From CAYQOX01 sp964419335 (GTDB taxonomy: Bacteria; Hinthialibacterota; Hinthialibacteria; Hinthialibacterales; Hinthialibacteraceae), in the NCBI GenBank assembly GCA_964419335.1, contig CAYQOX010000031.1:1-61164 (forward strand): a stretch of 61,164 bases of DNA. The letters are read 5' to 3'. The first letter of the stretch is position 1. Every line of letters starts with the position of its first letter. Shown here in pieces: positions 34,301 through 42,411 of the stretch. The position numbers and the translations under genes were made by a program. The notes beneath the pieces were generated by a model that was given only the letters and a program-made list of their open reading frames with translations, had not been told where the DNA came from and did no database searches.

Positions 34301-35760
34301 CCGTTCGCTCTCCTGAATATCTTATCAGTTTGTTCAAAGAGTTGGTCAGCCTTGACCGAGAAACCGAATGGCTGGAACTCAAGCATAACAACGCTGATCC
34401 TCAGCAAATCGGAGAGTACATTTCTGCCCTATCCAATTCTGCCGCACTGAATGGCAAAGCCAATGCCTACATGATTTGGGGTATTGATGATTCTTCCCAT
34501 GATGTGGTGGGGACTTCATTCAACCCGATGGAGGCCAAGATTGGCAATGAAGAACTTGAGAATTGGCTGTTAAGGCAAATTGAACCTAAGATTGGTTTCG
34601 AATTTTACGTCATCGACATAGAAGAAACAATTGTTGTATTGCTGGAAATCGAAAGTGCATTCCGCCACCCTGTACAGTTTAAGAACCAAGAATTCATTCG
34701 GGTAGGAACGTATAAGAAAAAACTGAAAGACCACCAAGAGAAGGAACGTCAACTTTGGCGTATCTTCGATCAAGTTCCCTTTGAGAAACAAATAGCCGAA
34801 GAAAACCTCTCATCCGAAGACGTTTTGAAACTGCTGGATTATCCCGCGTATTATGATTTGCTTAATATCCCATTGCCAGAAACAAGGAAAAACATTTTGG
34901 ATTCGTTGGAAAAAGATCATCTCATCCAAAGAGCCGAAAACGGGCAATGGTGCATCACCAACCTTGGCGGCATTTTGTTTGCCCGCGAACTCGATAAGTT
35001 TCAGCGCTTAAACCGCAAATCGGTTAGGCTGATTCTCTATAAGGGCAATAGCCGCGTAAAAACCATCCGTGAGTATGAAGGCAATAAAGGTTATGCGGTT
35101 GGATTTGAAGGCTTAATCGATTACATCAACACTTTGCTTCCGCTCAATGAGGTCATCGGCAAGGCCCTCCGTGAAAACGTTCCCATGTATCCCGAATTGG
35201 CGATACGTGAAGTTGTGGCTAACGCTATCATTCACCAAGACTTTCACATCACGGGTGCGGGTCCAACCATTGAAATTTTTGGTGAGAGAATGGAAATCTC
35301 CAATCCGGGCGTGCCGCTTGTAGAAACACAACGTTTTTTGGATAGCCCTCCACGTTCACGCAATGAAGCGCTTGCCTCCTTGATGCGAAGAATAGGCGTG
35401 TGTGAAGAACGCGGGAGCGGAATAGACAAGGTTGTCTTCGAGATAGAACTTCATCAACTTCCGGCTCCTGTTTTTGAAACCGCTGGAGACAATACGCGTA
35501 TAATTTTGTACTCACACAAATCATTCAAGCAAATGGATAAAACCGATAGAATCCGAGCTTGTTACTTGCACGCTTGCCTAAAAAGAGTAAACGATGAGTA
35601 CATGACTAACTCAACTTTACGAGAGCGTTTCGGATTTGAATCGGGAAACAGCGCGATGGCGTCACGAGTAATAAAGGATACTCAAGAAAAGGGATTGGTT
35701 CGTTTGCATGATCCTGAAGAAACAAGGAAGAATGCGAAATATGTTCCTTATTGGGCATAA
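34294..35760 (+). CDS. AlbA_2-domain (Schlafen-type), RecG-related ATP-binding protein
   Basis: A 488-residue protein of the COG2865 type. The N-terminal AlbA_2 domain (about 10-125) begins ETEWLELKHNN and contains SNSAALNGKANAYMIWGIDD. A middle winged-helix region (about 180-235) has ILDSLEKDHLIQRAENGQW. The C-terminal HATPase-like part (about 290-400) has REVVANAIIHQDFHITG, ISNPGVP, RNEALASLMRRIGVCEERGSGIDKV. A final winged helix may follow. Related proteins are transcriptional regulators or components of defence loci; no enzymatic activity is proven. The ATG has AGGAGG 7 bases upstream and overlaps the 35-aa gene's stop. It is the last gene of the module. Confidence 0.85.
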   Translation: MTAVRSPEYLISLFKELVSLDRETEWLELKHNNADPQQIGEYISALSNSAALNGKANAYMIWGIDDSSHDVVGTSFNPMEAKIGNEELENWLLRQIEPKIGFEFYVIDIEETIVVLLEIESAFRHPVQFKNQEFIRVGTYKKKLKDHQEKERQLWRIFDQVPFEKQIAEENLSSEDVLKLLDYPAYYDLLNIPLPETRKNILDSLEKDHLIQRAENGQWCITNLGGILFARELDKFQRLNRKSVRLILYKGNSRVKTIREYEGNKGYAVGFEGLIDYINTLLPLNEVIGKALRENVPMYPELAIREVVANAIIHQDFHITGAGPTIEIFGERMEISNPGVPLVETQRFLDSPPRSRNEALASLMRRIGVCEERGSGIDKVVFEIELHQLPAPVFETAGDNTRIILYSHKSFKQMDKTDRIRACYLHACLKRVNDEYMTNSTLRERFGFESGNSAMASRVIKDTQEKGLVRLHDPEETRKNAKYVPYWA

Positions 35761-35775
35761 TCATTAGTTCTTCAG

Positions 35776-36009
35776 ATATTTGACGGATATTTGACTGGAG
35801 AGCCAAAAATCACGAGATGAAAGCAAGGTCGGAATCCTCAAGAAAAATATATTCAGCATGTTACGTCAATCATTGATCCCGTATCCATATTTGACGGGTA
35901 TTTGACTGGGTGGCACATATTACCGATAAAAAGATGAGGCTAAAAAAGTGTAAGTTATTAAAAAACAGTGCCTTATAATTGGATGAATACGGAAAGTTTT
36001 ATTTGACGG
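35776..36009. repeat. TTTGACGG motifs at ~111-bp spacing
   Basis: ATATTTGACGG[A/G]TATTTGACTGG occurs at 35776-35798 and 35887-35909, and a shorter ATTTGACGGTTATTGG occurs from 36001. The shared TTTGACGG begins at 35779, 35890 and 36002, giving spacings of 111 and 112 bases. Between them, parts of the sequence after each motif also look alike (for example AAATCACGAGATGAAAG and AATCACGGGTGAAAAG). This may be a decayed tandem repeat of ~111 bp, or an iteron/recombination-site array. Confidence 0.5.
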
Positions 36010-36062
36010 TTATTGGATAATCACGGGTGAAAAGATACCGACCACTGAACGAGAGGAACTCA

Positions 36063-36086
36063 CCCCCATCGACGAAAGCCGATGGG
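36063..36086. other. hairpin resembling an IS200/IS605 terminal hairpin
   Basis: CCCATCG (36065-36071) pairs with CGATGGG (36080-36086) around an 8-base loop, flanked by GAGGAACTCAC and TTGGGTATTTCGTC. Such subterminal imperfect hairpins with a GGGT-type flank are typical of IS200/IS605 element ends, though no TnpA or TnpB gene is present. It could equally be a terminator for the module. Confidence 0.35.
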
Positions 36087-36186
36087 TTGGGTATTTCGTC
36101 ATTTTGCTTAAGAAATCAAGTGAACCCCTCTCATTTTGCTATATTCTCGTTTACAATTTTCCCATACAAATGTTAAGAGGAAATCA

Positions 36187-36678
36187 ATGGTTGTGATTCG
36201 ATGGTCGCTGATGGCTTTGTGCGGGATCTTGGTGTGGGTGGTAAGTTCGTGTGGTCATGCTCCGCGGATGCTGGCGGAAGAATATCGCTCGATCCATATC
36301 CCCGTGGTTCATAATGAAACGTTGCAGTATGGCATTGAAGAGCCGCTGACGCATGCGCTGGTGGAAGAATTCCAGCGGGAGTCGAGCCTTTCGGTGCAGC
36401 CTTCTTCCTCTGCAGATTTAACCCTCATTACCCGAATCACCCAAGCAGAAACCACCCCCTCGATTTATTCTGACATAAGCCGCGCGGTGGGATACACCAT
36501 GACCATGACCGTCTTTGCAAAAGCGGTGGATTCGTCCGGCAAGGTGGTCATGGAGGAGCGTCCTTTTCATGTCAGTGGGCAATTTATTTTGCAAAACGAG
36601 CCGGGATTAACTACGATCGAAGACCTTCCCTATAAGCTCGCGAGCCAGATCCGGAGTCATCTCGTAGAAGGATGGTAA
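36187..36678 (+). CDS. lptE: LptE-family LPS-assembly lipoprotein
   Basis: A 163-residue lipoprotein with a signal peptide ending in a lipobox (VSSC) and the LptE-like core: SIHIPVVHNETLQYGIEEPLT, then LVEEFQRES and ADLTLITRITQAE. LptE plugs the LptD barrel that inserts lipopolysaccharide in the outer membrane, so its presence supports a diderm envelope. I use the ATG at 36187, preceded by AAGAGGAA; a TTG at 36136 is less likely as it puts 17 residues before the signal peptide. holA follows after 10 bases, a pairing common in many bacteria, which supports the call. Confidence 0.85.
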   Translation: MVVIRWSLMALCGILVWVVSSCGHAPRMLAEEYRSIHIPVVHNETLQYGIEEPLTHALVEEFQRESSLSVQPSSSADLTLITRITQAETTPSIYSDISRAVGYTMTMTVFAKAVDSSGKVVMEERPFHVSGQFILQNEPGLTTIEDLPYKLASQIRSHLVEGW

Positions 36679-36688
36679 ACCTGAGGGA

Positions 36689-37657
36689 ATGATGAGCAAG
36701 GCTTCCAAGAAGGTATTTCTGCTTATAGGAGAAGATACGTTTCGCCGGGAAGGCGAAATTCAAACGCTTAGGAAAAAGTTTTTTGGTGAAGAAGAAGTAG
36801 AATTGCACCATTTCGATGTGAGCGAGGAGGAAACCTCGGTGGCGTTGGAAGAGCTGACCTCTGCCTCCTTGTTCGAGAGCCACAAGATGGTGGTGCTCAA
36901 CCATGTTGATCAAGGAAAGAAACAGGATAACACTCTTCTTCAGGAATTTTTGCAGCGCGGATCGTGTGATGACCTTTTGCTCTTGTTCGCGGCGGATGAA
37001 AAAAAAGTATCGACTCTTATAAAAAAGAATCTCGAGTCTACGAATATTATCAAGTTAAGAAAAACCTCGGCTGGACAAATTCGCCGATGGATAGAAGAAA
37101 AATGTGCGAAGCATAAGGTTCGTTTTCAACCCAAGGCTTTGGATTATTTTATTGCATGTTATCAAGAAGATACCGAATCACTGCGTAGGGAACTTGATAA
37201 GATTCTTCTTTGGGCGGAAGAGGGGCAAGAAGTTACGCTGGAAGACTGTCGGCGTCTCATTTTGAATATAAGTGAAGAAAAAATTTGGAACTTAACAGAT
37301 GCGGTGGCGGAGAAGAACGCAGAAAATGCTCTCAAGGTCTTGCATCAGCTTCTCAACCAGGGGGAAGAGCCCATCCGGATCGCGATTTCATTATCCCGAA
37401 CGTTTGATTCTCTTTTGCATTCAAAGGCGATGGCGGATGAGAAAGTTTCGTGGAGCGAGATGCTCACACGTATCCGGCTTCCGGAGTTTCTGCTGAAGAA
37501 AAACCTTCAGTATAGCAAACGTTTTACTCTGTCCACGATTCGTCAAGGAATCGCGTTAATTCGGCAAGCGGACCATGACCTCAAGGGGGGAAAAGGGAAA
37601 GATGCAGACCGTCCCATGATTGTTGAACGCCTCATGCTTGATCTTTGTCGATTATGA
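36689..37657 (+). CDS. holA: DNA polymerase III subunit delta
   Basis: HolA is the delta subunit of the clamp loader, opening the beta clamp. The 322-residue protein matches family length and order: FLLIGEDTFRREGEIQTLR at the N-terminus, RKTSAGQIRRWIEEK near 125, YIACYQEDTESLRRELDKI-like region (here FIACYQEDTESLRRELDKI) and the C-terminal helical collar KNLQYSKRFTLSTIRQGIALI. It lies 10 bases after lptE and is probably cotranscribed with it. The MITE-like repeat copy 2 lies about 100 bases after its stop. Confidence 0.92.
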   Translation: MMSKASKKVFLLIGEDTFRREGEIQTLRKKFFGEEEVELHHFDVSEEETSVALEELTSASLFESHKMVVLNHVDQGKKQDNTLLQEFLQRGSCDDLLLLFAADEKKVSTLIKKNLESTNIIKLRKTSAGQIRRWIEEKCAKHKVRFQPKALDYFIACYQEDTESLRRELDKILLWAEEGQEVTLEDCRRLILNISEEKIWNLTDAVAEKNAENALKVLHQLLNQGEEPIRIAISLSRTFDSLLHSKAMADEKVSWSEMLTRIRLPEFLLKKNLQYSKRFTLSTIRQGIALIRQADHDLKGGKGKDADRPMIVERLMLDLCRL

Positions 37658-37752
37658 ATCGGCGAACGAGGTTTTGGTCTGCATTATTCAAAACTTAAAA
37701 ATAAATGACAAAATGGAAAATTTGTATTATCTCTATGGAATAAAAATAGATT

Positions 37753-37976
37753 ATCACGAAAGTGAGTACTTTTTTTTAGGAAAAACACCTTGGGGATGGG
37801 TTCCGCTTGTCTCCGCGCGGCTTTAAGGGCCGCTTGCTCCGAAAGCCGCTCCACACAGGCCCCATCGGCGTTTTGGTTCGATTCATTCGGACTAAAAAAA
37901 ATCATAGGTCTCGCGATAGAATCATGTCATGTTTCCTTTTCAATGTATCAAAAAGTACTCAAATACAGGATGAACC
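37753..37976. repeat. interspersed repeat with terminal inverted repeats, copy 2 (MITE-like)
   Basis: 224 bp matching 24022-24246. The inverted ends are GAGTACTTTTT (from 37764) and AAAAAGTACTC (37950-37960). In the core hairpin (37817-37833) the C of copy 1 is T here, changing a G-C pair to G-U and keeping the stem. It lies downstream of holA in a gene-free stretch. No transposase. Confidence 0.75.
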
Positions 37977-38241
37977 TAAAAAATCTTTGGATTCAAAATA
38001 AAAGTGGAAGAGTAATGGCGGAGGGAGTTTTTAAAATTGTGAAGGAAAACTGTTTGGGAGAAACTCCTCCATCCTTTAGGCCTTCGTACAAAAAAACGCA
38101 AGGGTGCTTAAACATCCCTTTTCTTTTCAAGTGAAGACCAAGTAAAATAATATTATAGAGCGAAAAATTTGGGGATACCTGTTCATATGGGTATGGTACG
38201 TCTCCGCATAACGTTCAAGGTAAAAGCCCCCTCATTGAATA

Positions 38242-38336
38242 TGTTATAATTACATCCACCTATAAGAGAGGCAGCAAAAGCGATTGTTGCTTTTTCGAAC
38301 GAAGGGGTAACCCCCGATAAAAAACGGAGTCACTTC
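38242..38336 (+). promoter_or_regulatory. extended -10 promoter and structured leader of the Asp-box protein gene
   Basis: TGTTATAAT (38242-38250) is an extended -10 element; no good -35 is seen. The ~80-base leader after it holds two short hairpins: AAAAGC (38276-38281) with GCTTTT (38289-38294), followed by T bases, and GGGG (38304-38307) with CCCC (38311-38314). A terminator-like first stem could attenuate transcription. It matches no riboswitch class I know. The rest of the 37977-38241 stretch holds no gene. Confidence 0.4.
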
Positions 38337-40832
38337 ATGAATGTTTCAAAGTCACTTTTCACTACAACCTTGCTGTTAAGCTTCTTAACGATTCTCATTT
38401 TCCCGCCAAACAAAGCCTTTGCCCAAGCGGAAGGCTGGGCGGAAGAAATATACGTGGATCAACAGACCGATTTAAATAATAGGGTGATGCTTCCCGCGGT
38501 GGCAGCCGATGGGGATCATATTTATGTGGCTTATATTCGGAATACTTTGATGTTTACGGCCTCACATGACCGAGGGAAAACCTGGACCGAACCGATCGCG
38601 ATTGGGGAAAAGTATCGTGATTGCAGCGCCCCAGCGATTGCGGCCGTGGGCGATAAAGTCGTGATTGCCTGGCCAGCTAAAATCGAGATGGAAGGCCTGG
38701 TCGCTTATCAAATGTTTGCGACCGAGAGTTCCAACCAGGGGGAAAGTTGGTCAACTCCCCGCCGGATTCATTCAAGCCGGGATGATACTTTTGCCCCTCG
38801 TTTTTTGGTATTGGGGGGTATGGCGAAGCTCTTATGGATTGAAACTCCGCTCTCTGAAACGCTGGGGAAGCTGAAGGCGGGTGGAGCGATTGATTACACT
38901 CCTGAAACGGTCGAGGAGTTGATCAACACCCGGATTACCCAGGATTCATTGATTGAAAGAATGCGGAACTTTCGTTCGCGGTTTAATGTCTGTACTTATA
39001 ATCCCCGCTCGGAATCTTTTTCCAGTCCAACCGCTATTGATACCCTCTCTTCCCAGCGAATCCCCAATCTGTTTGGTTTTTATGGACCTCTCAACGGAGC
39101 TATTTATGTGTATGCCAATGCCAATACGGAAATCAAATTATATAAAAGTGAAGACGAAGGGGCGGAATGGGATTCTTCGTATGATAACCGCGAGTATTTT
39201 TCCCATAGAAAATTGATGGATACTCTTATCGTGGATGAAGAGTGGTACTCTGTGTGGATTGATCATAAACCCTTTGAGCCGGTTGTGGTTCACTTTAGTG
39301 AAGGGTTGGAAAATCTGAAAGACAAAGAGTTGTCGCATGCGCATAATGTTCGCGCCCAGCCCCGAATGGCGTACAGTGATGGGGATTTTCATGTCGTGTG
39401 GGAAGCGGGAGAGACGGAGAATAGTTGGATTACCTATATGCGTACAGACACGGTCCCCCCCACTTCTGAGATCATTCGGCCGGCGACCTCGGATATTAAG
39501 ACAAGCGAAGTCACCTTTGAATGGAAGGGTGAAGATAATATCTCCGCAACAGATCGTTTAGTTTATTCCTATACGTATGGTGACCAGTCATGGTCCTCTT
39601 TGCAGAAAGAGACCTCCACCACCATTAAAACCCCGGAGGATGGAGAATATGAATTTAAAGTGCGTGCGGAAGATGTGGCGGGAAATATTCAAGATCCACC
39701 CACAAGTTTTGAGTTCAACACCTTCAAGGCCGCACCGAAGACCATCATTACGGATGCGCCGCCAAGCGATGAACCGCTAAAAACCCGTGAAGTTACAGTC
39801 CGTTTTACAGGCGAAGATAACTCCGATGACATGTCCTCGCTGCTTTACTCGGCGCAGGTGAATGATGAGGAATGGACAGAATTTGCCGAGGGAACTGAGC
39901 ATACCTTTACCGGATTGTCGAATGGAACCCATACCCTCCGTATTCGTCTTATGGATTCCCAAGGGAATATTGATCCCAATCCGGCAGAAACCACAGTTCA
40001 GATCGAAATTGATTTAGAATTAATTCTCCAAGCAACCCCTGAAAAATACACCAATAGCGAGCAACTTGCTTTTGATTGGGAAGCGAAAGACGATGAGGGA
40101 AATCCGGTTAACCTTCAGTATTATTATCAACTTAACGGTGGAGAGGTAAAACAAATAGGAGAAGAAGGGCTTGAATTACCTGAATTAGAGGATGGGAAAC
40201 ATGAGATCACCCTTTGGGGTGAAGATGAATCCGGTGATCAATCGAACAAGGTTACTTATAGTTGGGTTGTTGACCGGCAACCGCCAAAAACCCATGCTTC
40301 CTTTGCAGAGGATTATGTCTCGAACTTGCCTCTCATTAAATTACAAGCCGATGATCAGGCCGTGATTGAAGGGGTAAGTACTCCCACACCAACCACGTTT
40401 GAATACAGGATCAATGATGGAGAGTGGGTCTCTTTCAATCATGAGGGAAGCACCTGGCCGGCGGAAAAACGGTTGCCGTTCTATTCCTGGGGGTATATCC
40501 TGCAGATACGCGCTATCGATGCCGCGGGCAATGTAGATCCCAACCCGGCGACCGTGGATTTGCGCATCTTTAAACGTACCAATCCATATGTCCTTTATGG
40601 TGTGATTGGGGTGGTTGTGCTCTTGCTGCTCTTCTTGTTGAAGATGATCCTGGGGAAGCTATTCTCAGGGCGTCCCAGTAAAATGTCGACGGCTTCGACT
40701 ACTGAGCCTTCTCCCCTGGAAAGTATGGATACTTCTTCTTCGCTGGGTGGATTGGACGATGATACAACGCCTTCGCTTGATCTGGATGATGAAGAGGAAG
40801 AGAAAAAGAAGGACGACGATCCCTTCGCTTAA
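38337..40832 (+). CDS. membrane-anchored exported protein with Asp-box propeller and Ig-like domains
   Basis: An 831-residue protein. A signal peptide (about 1-30) is followed by a sialidase/BNR-type beta-propeller (about 40-365) with three Asp-boxes of the form S-x-[DN]-x-G-x-[TSE]-W (SHDRGKTW, SSNQGESW, SEDEGAEW). Then come four Ig-like modules (about 370-755), each closing with a motif like EDVAGNIQDPP, MDSQGNIDPNP or IDAAGNVDPNP. A single membrane helix (about 757-780, VLYGVIGVVVLLLLFLLKMIL) and a cytoplasmic Ser/Thr- and Asp/Glu-rich tail end the protein. No sialidase catalytic Arg triad is apparent. It probably displays a binding propeller outside the inner membrane. A terminator follows. 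Confidence 0.8.
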   Translation: MNVSKSLFTTTLLLSFLTILIFPPNKAFAQAEGWAEEIYVDQQTDLNNRVMLPAVAADGDHIYVAYIRNTLMFTASHDRGKTWTEPIAIGEKYRDCSAPAIAAVGDKVVIAWPAKIEMEGLVAYQMFATESSNQGESWSTPRRIHSSRDDTFAPRFLVLGGMAKLLWIETPLSETLGKLKAGGAIDYTPETVEELINTRITQDSLIERMRNFRSRFNVCTYNPRSESFSSPTAIDTLSSQRIPNLFGFYGPLNGAIYVYANANTEIKLYKSEDEGAEWDSSYDNREYFSHRKLMDTLIVDEEWYSVWIDHKPFEPVVVHFSEGLENLKDKELSHAHNVRAQPRMAYSDGDFHVVWEAGETENSWITYMRTDTVPPTSEIIRPATSDIKTSEVTFEWKGEDNISATDRLVYSYTYGDQSWSSLQKETSTTIKTPEDGEYEFKVRAEDVAGNIQDPPTSFEFNTFKAAPKTIITDAPPSDEPLKTREVTVRFTGEDNSDDMSSLLYSAQVNDEEWTEFAEGTEHTFTGLSNGTHTLRIRLMDSQGNIDPNPAETTVQIEIDLELILQATPEKYTNSEQLAFDWEAKDDEGNPVNLQYYYQLNGGEVKQIGEEGLELPELEDGKHEITLWGEDESGDQSNKVTYSWVVDRQPPKTHASFAEDYVSNLPLIKLQADDQAVIEGVSTPTPTTFEYRINDGEWVSFNHEGSTWPAEKRLPFYSWGYILQIRAIDAAGNVDPNPATVDLRIFKRTNPYVLYGVIGVVVLLLLFLLKMILGKLFSGRPSKMSTASTTEPSPLESMDTSSSLGGLDDDTTPSLDLDDEEEEKKKDDDPFA

Positions 40833-40854
40833 ATGAACTATCCATAAATGAAAT

Positions 40855-40894
40855 AAAGCGGAGTCTATGCTTATAGGCTTCGCTTTTTTATTTT
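40855..40894 (+). terminator. rho-independent terminator after the Asp-box protein gene
   Basis: AAAGCGGAGTC (40855-40865) pairs with GGCTTCGCTTT (40876-40886), including two G-U pairs, with a 10-base loop and T-run from 40884. Confidence 0.9.
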
Positions 40895-40952
40895 AATCCT
40901 TCTAGAATGAAATGAGTTACTAAATAATTTGAATACAATTAAGGAAGAATCC

Positions 40953-42260
40953 ATGCGACTTGAAGAATTTTGTCCCGTTTTGTTACCTCCCGAGCTCCCG
41001 CTTCCTCAGGAATACTTCATCGGAACCGGTGCAATAGAAAGCCTTCCCGAACTGGCAAAGCGTGATTTGGGAAATCAAATCCTATGTATTACGGATCATG
41101 ACATTTGGGAATCGTTTTTGCGCGTTGGAAAAAGCGACCTTGGGCTTGATTCCCCGCCGACAATAGAAATTCTTCCAAGTAAGCCCTATGGTGATATGCA
41201 AACGGTGGCCAAGGTGATGAAATACGCAGAAGGAAAGAGCGGGATTATTGCCATTGGAGCGGGAACCCTCAATGACCTGGGAAAATATGTAGCGACTCAG
41301 TTTAATCTGCCCTATATTATTGTGGGCAGTGCCGCCAGTATGAATGGGTTTGCCAGCAGTATAGCCGCCCTTTTGGACAACAAGGTTAAGGTCACCCGTC
41401 CGGTTCGGCCTCCCCACGCCATTGTGATGGATACAAATTTGCTGCAAACCGCACCTCCCGAAATGGCACGCGCGGGATTAGGCGATCTACTCAGCAAACC
41501 CGTGTGCGCGGCGGATTGGTGGATCGGAACGCAGTTGGAAGGTGGGGAATTCAGTGAACTCCCCGGACAGATCGTGAACCAAGGGATCGAAGATGTGAAG
41601 CAATGCACAGAAGGGATTGGTGCGAACGATGCAGAAGCCCTGGAGATACTAGCACGCGCTTTGGTGTTGAGTGGGATATCGATGGTCGCCGCGGGAAGCA
41701 GCCGTCCCGCCAGCGGAGGGGAACACCTCATCAGTCATCTTTGGGACATGGAAAGTCTCAGTCAAAATCGTGAACTCCATCTGCATGGGGCGCAAGTCGG
41801 GGTTGCGACGTGTATTTGTCTTCAAATTTATCAAGAAATCCTGCATGCAGACAAACCTGAAATCCCTGATCTCCCATCATGGGAAGAGGAAGAAAAACGG
41901 ATACGGCGAGAACATGGTATGTTCGCCGAATCGGTTCTCCCCTATGCGAAACGGAAATACGACTTAGCCCCGCACCGACGAGAAAGCCTGCGTCAACGCT
42001 GGCCCCAACTGCGAGAAGAACTCTCGCAGCGGGAGATCCCAGAGTCGAGATCCATTCAGCAACTTTTATCGCAAGCCAAGGCTCCGCATAGATTAACTGA
42101 CCTAGGCCGGGAGATTGATGACACATCCCGTGTTATCCGGCTTGCCCGGGATATTCGTGACCGTTACACCAATCTCGACCTGGCTTACGAGATCGGACTA
42201 TTCCCCGATACGCTTAAGGATGTGCTCATTCAAACGGAGAGAAATTCCATTTCCGAGTGA
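40953..42260 (+). CDS. araM: sn-glycerol-1-phosphate dehydrogenase (AraM/EgsA-like)
   Basis: A 435-residue iron/zinc-containing alcohol dehydrogenase superfamily member of the G1P dehydrogenase group, which reduces dihydroxyacetone phosphate to sn-glycerol-1-phosphate. Family blocks are visible: YFIGTGAIESLP near the N-terminus, the NAD-binding IIAIGAGTLNDLGKYVA, IIVGSAASMNGFASS, the metal-ligand Asp in AGLGDLLSKP, and the His ligands in SGGEHLISH and LHGAQVG. The start ATG at 40953 has AAGGA 7 bases upstream; a TTG at 40929 is less likely. In B. subtilis AraM feeds heptaprenylglyceryl phosphate; in some bacteria G1P is used for archaeal-type lipids. No prenyl-glyceryl phosphate synthase is nearby. 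It is longer than B. subtilis AraM by about 40 residues, mostly at the C-terminus. Confidence 0.88.
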   Translation: MRLEEFCPVLLPPELPLPQEYFIGTGAIESLPELAKRDLGNQILCITDHDIWESFLRVGKSDLGLDSPPTIEILPSKPYGDMQTVAKVMKYAEGKSGIIAIGAGTLNDLGKYVATQFNLPYIIVGSAASMNGFASSIAALLDNKVKVTRPVRPPHAIVMDTNLLQTAPPEMARAGLGDLLSKPVCAADWWIGTQLEGGEFSELPGQIVNQGIEDVKQCTEGIGANDAEALEILARALVLSGISMVAAGSSRPASGGEHLISHLWDMESLSQNRELHLHGAQVGVATCICLQIYQEILHADKPEIPDLPSWEEEEKRIRREHGMFAESVLPYAKRKYDLAPHRRESLRQRWPQLREELSQREIPESRSIQQLLSQAKAPHRLTDLGREIDDTSRVIRLARDIRDRYTNLDLAYEIGLFPDTLKDVLIQTERNSISE

Positions 42261-42411
42261 AGCGGGACAACGTAATTACCCATGAATTACTAATTAAGAG
42301 TATTATCACCTCGATTTATTTCGTTGTAAAAAACACAGTCTATATCATTTTTTCATAACCCAAAAAAAATCAAGGAGACAGCCAAAAAAAGTATAATTTT
42401 GTCCTATCTTC

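Noticed and set aside
38276..38320. possible known riboswitch in the leader of the Asp-box protein gene
   Set aside because: The conserved motifs of c-di-GMP, preQ1, SAM, cobalamin and fluoride classes are not present; only two short hairpins are seen.
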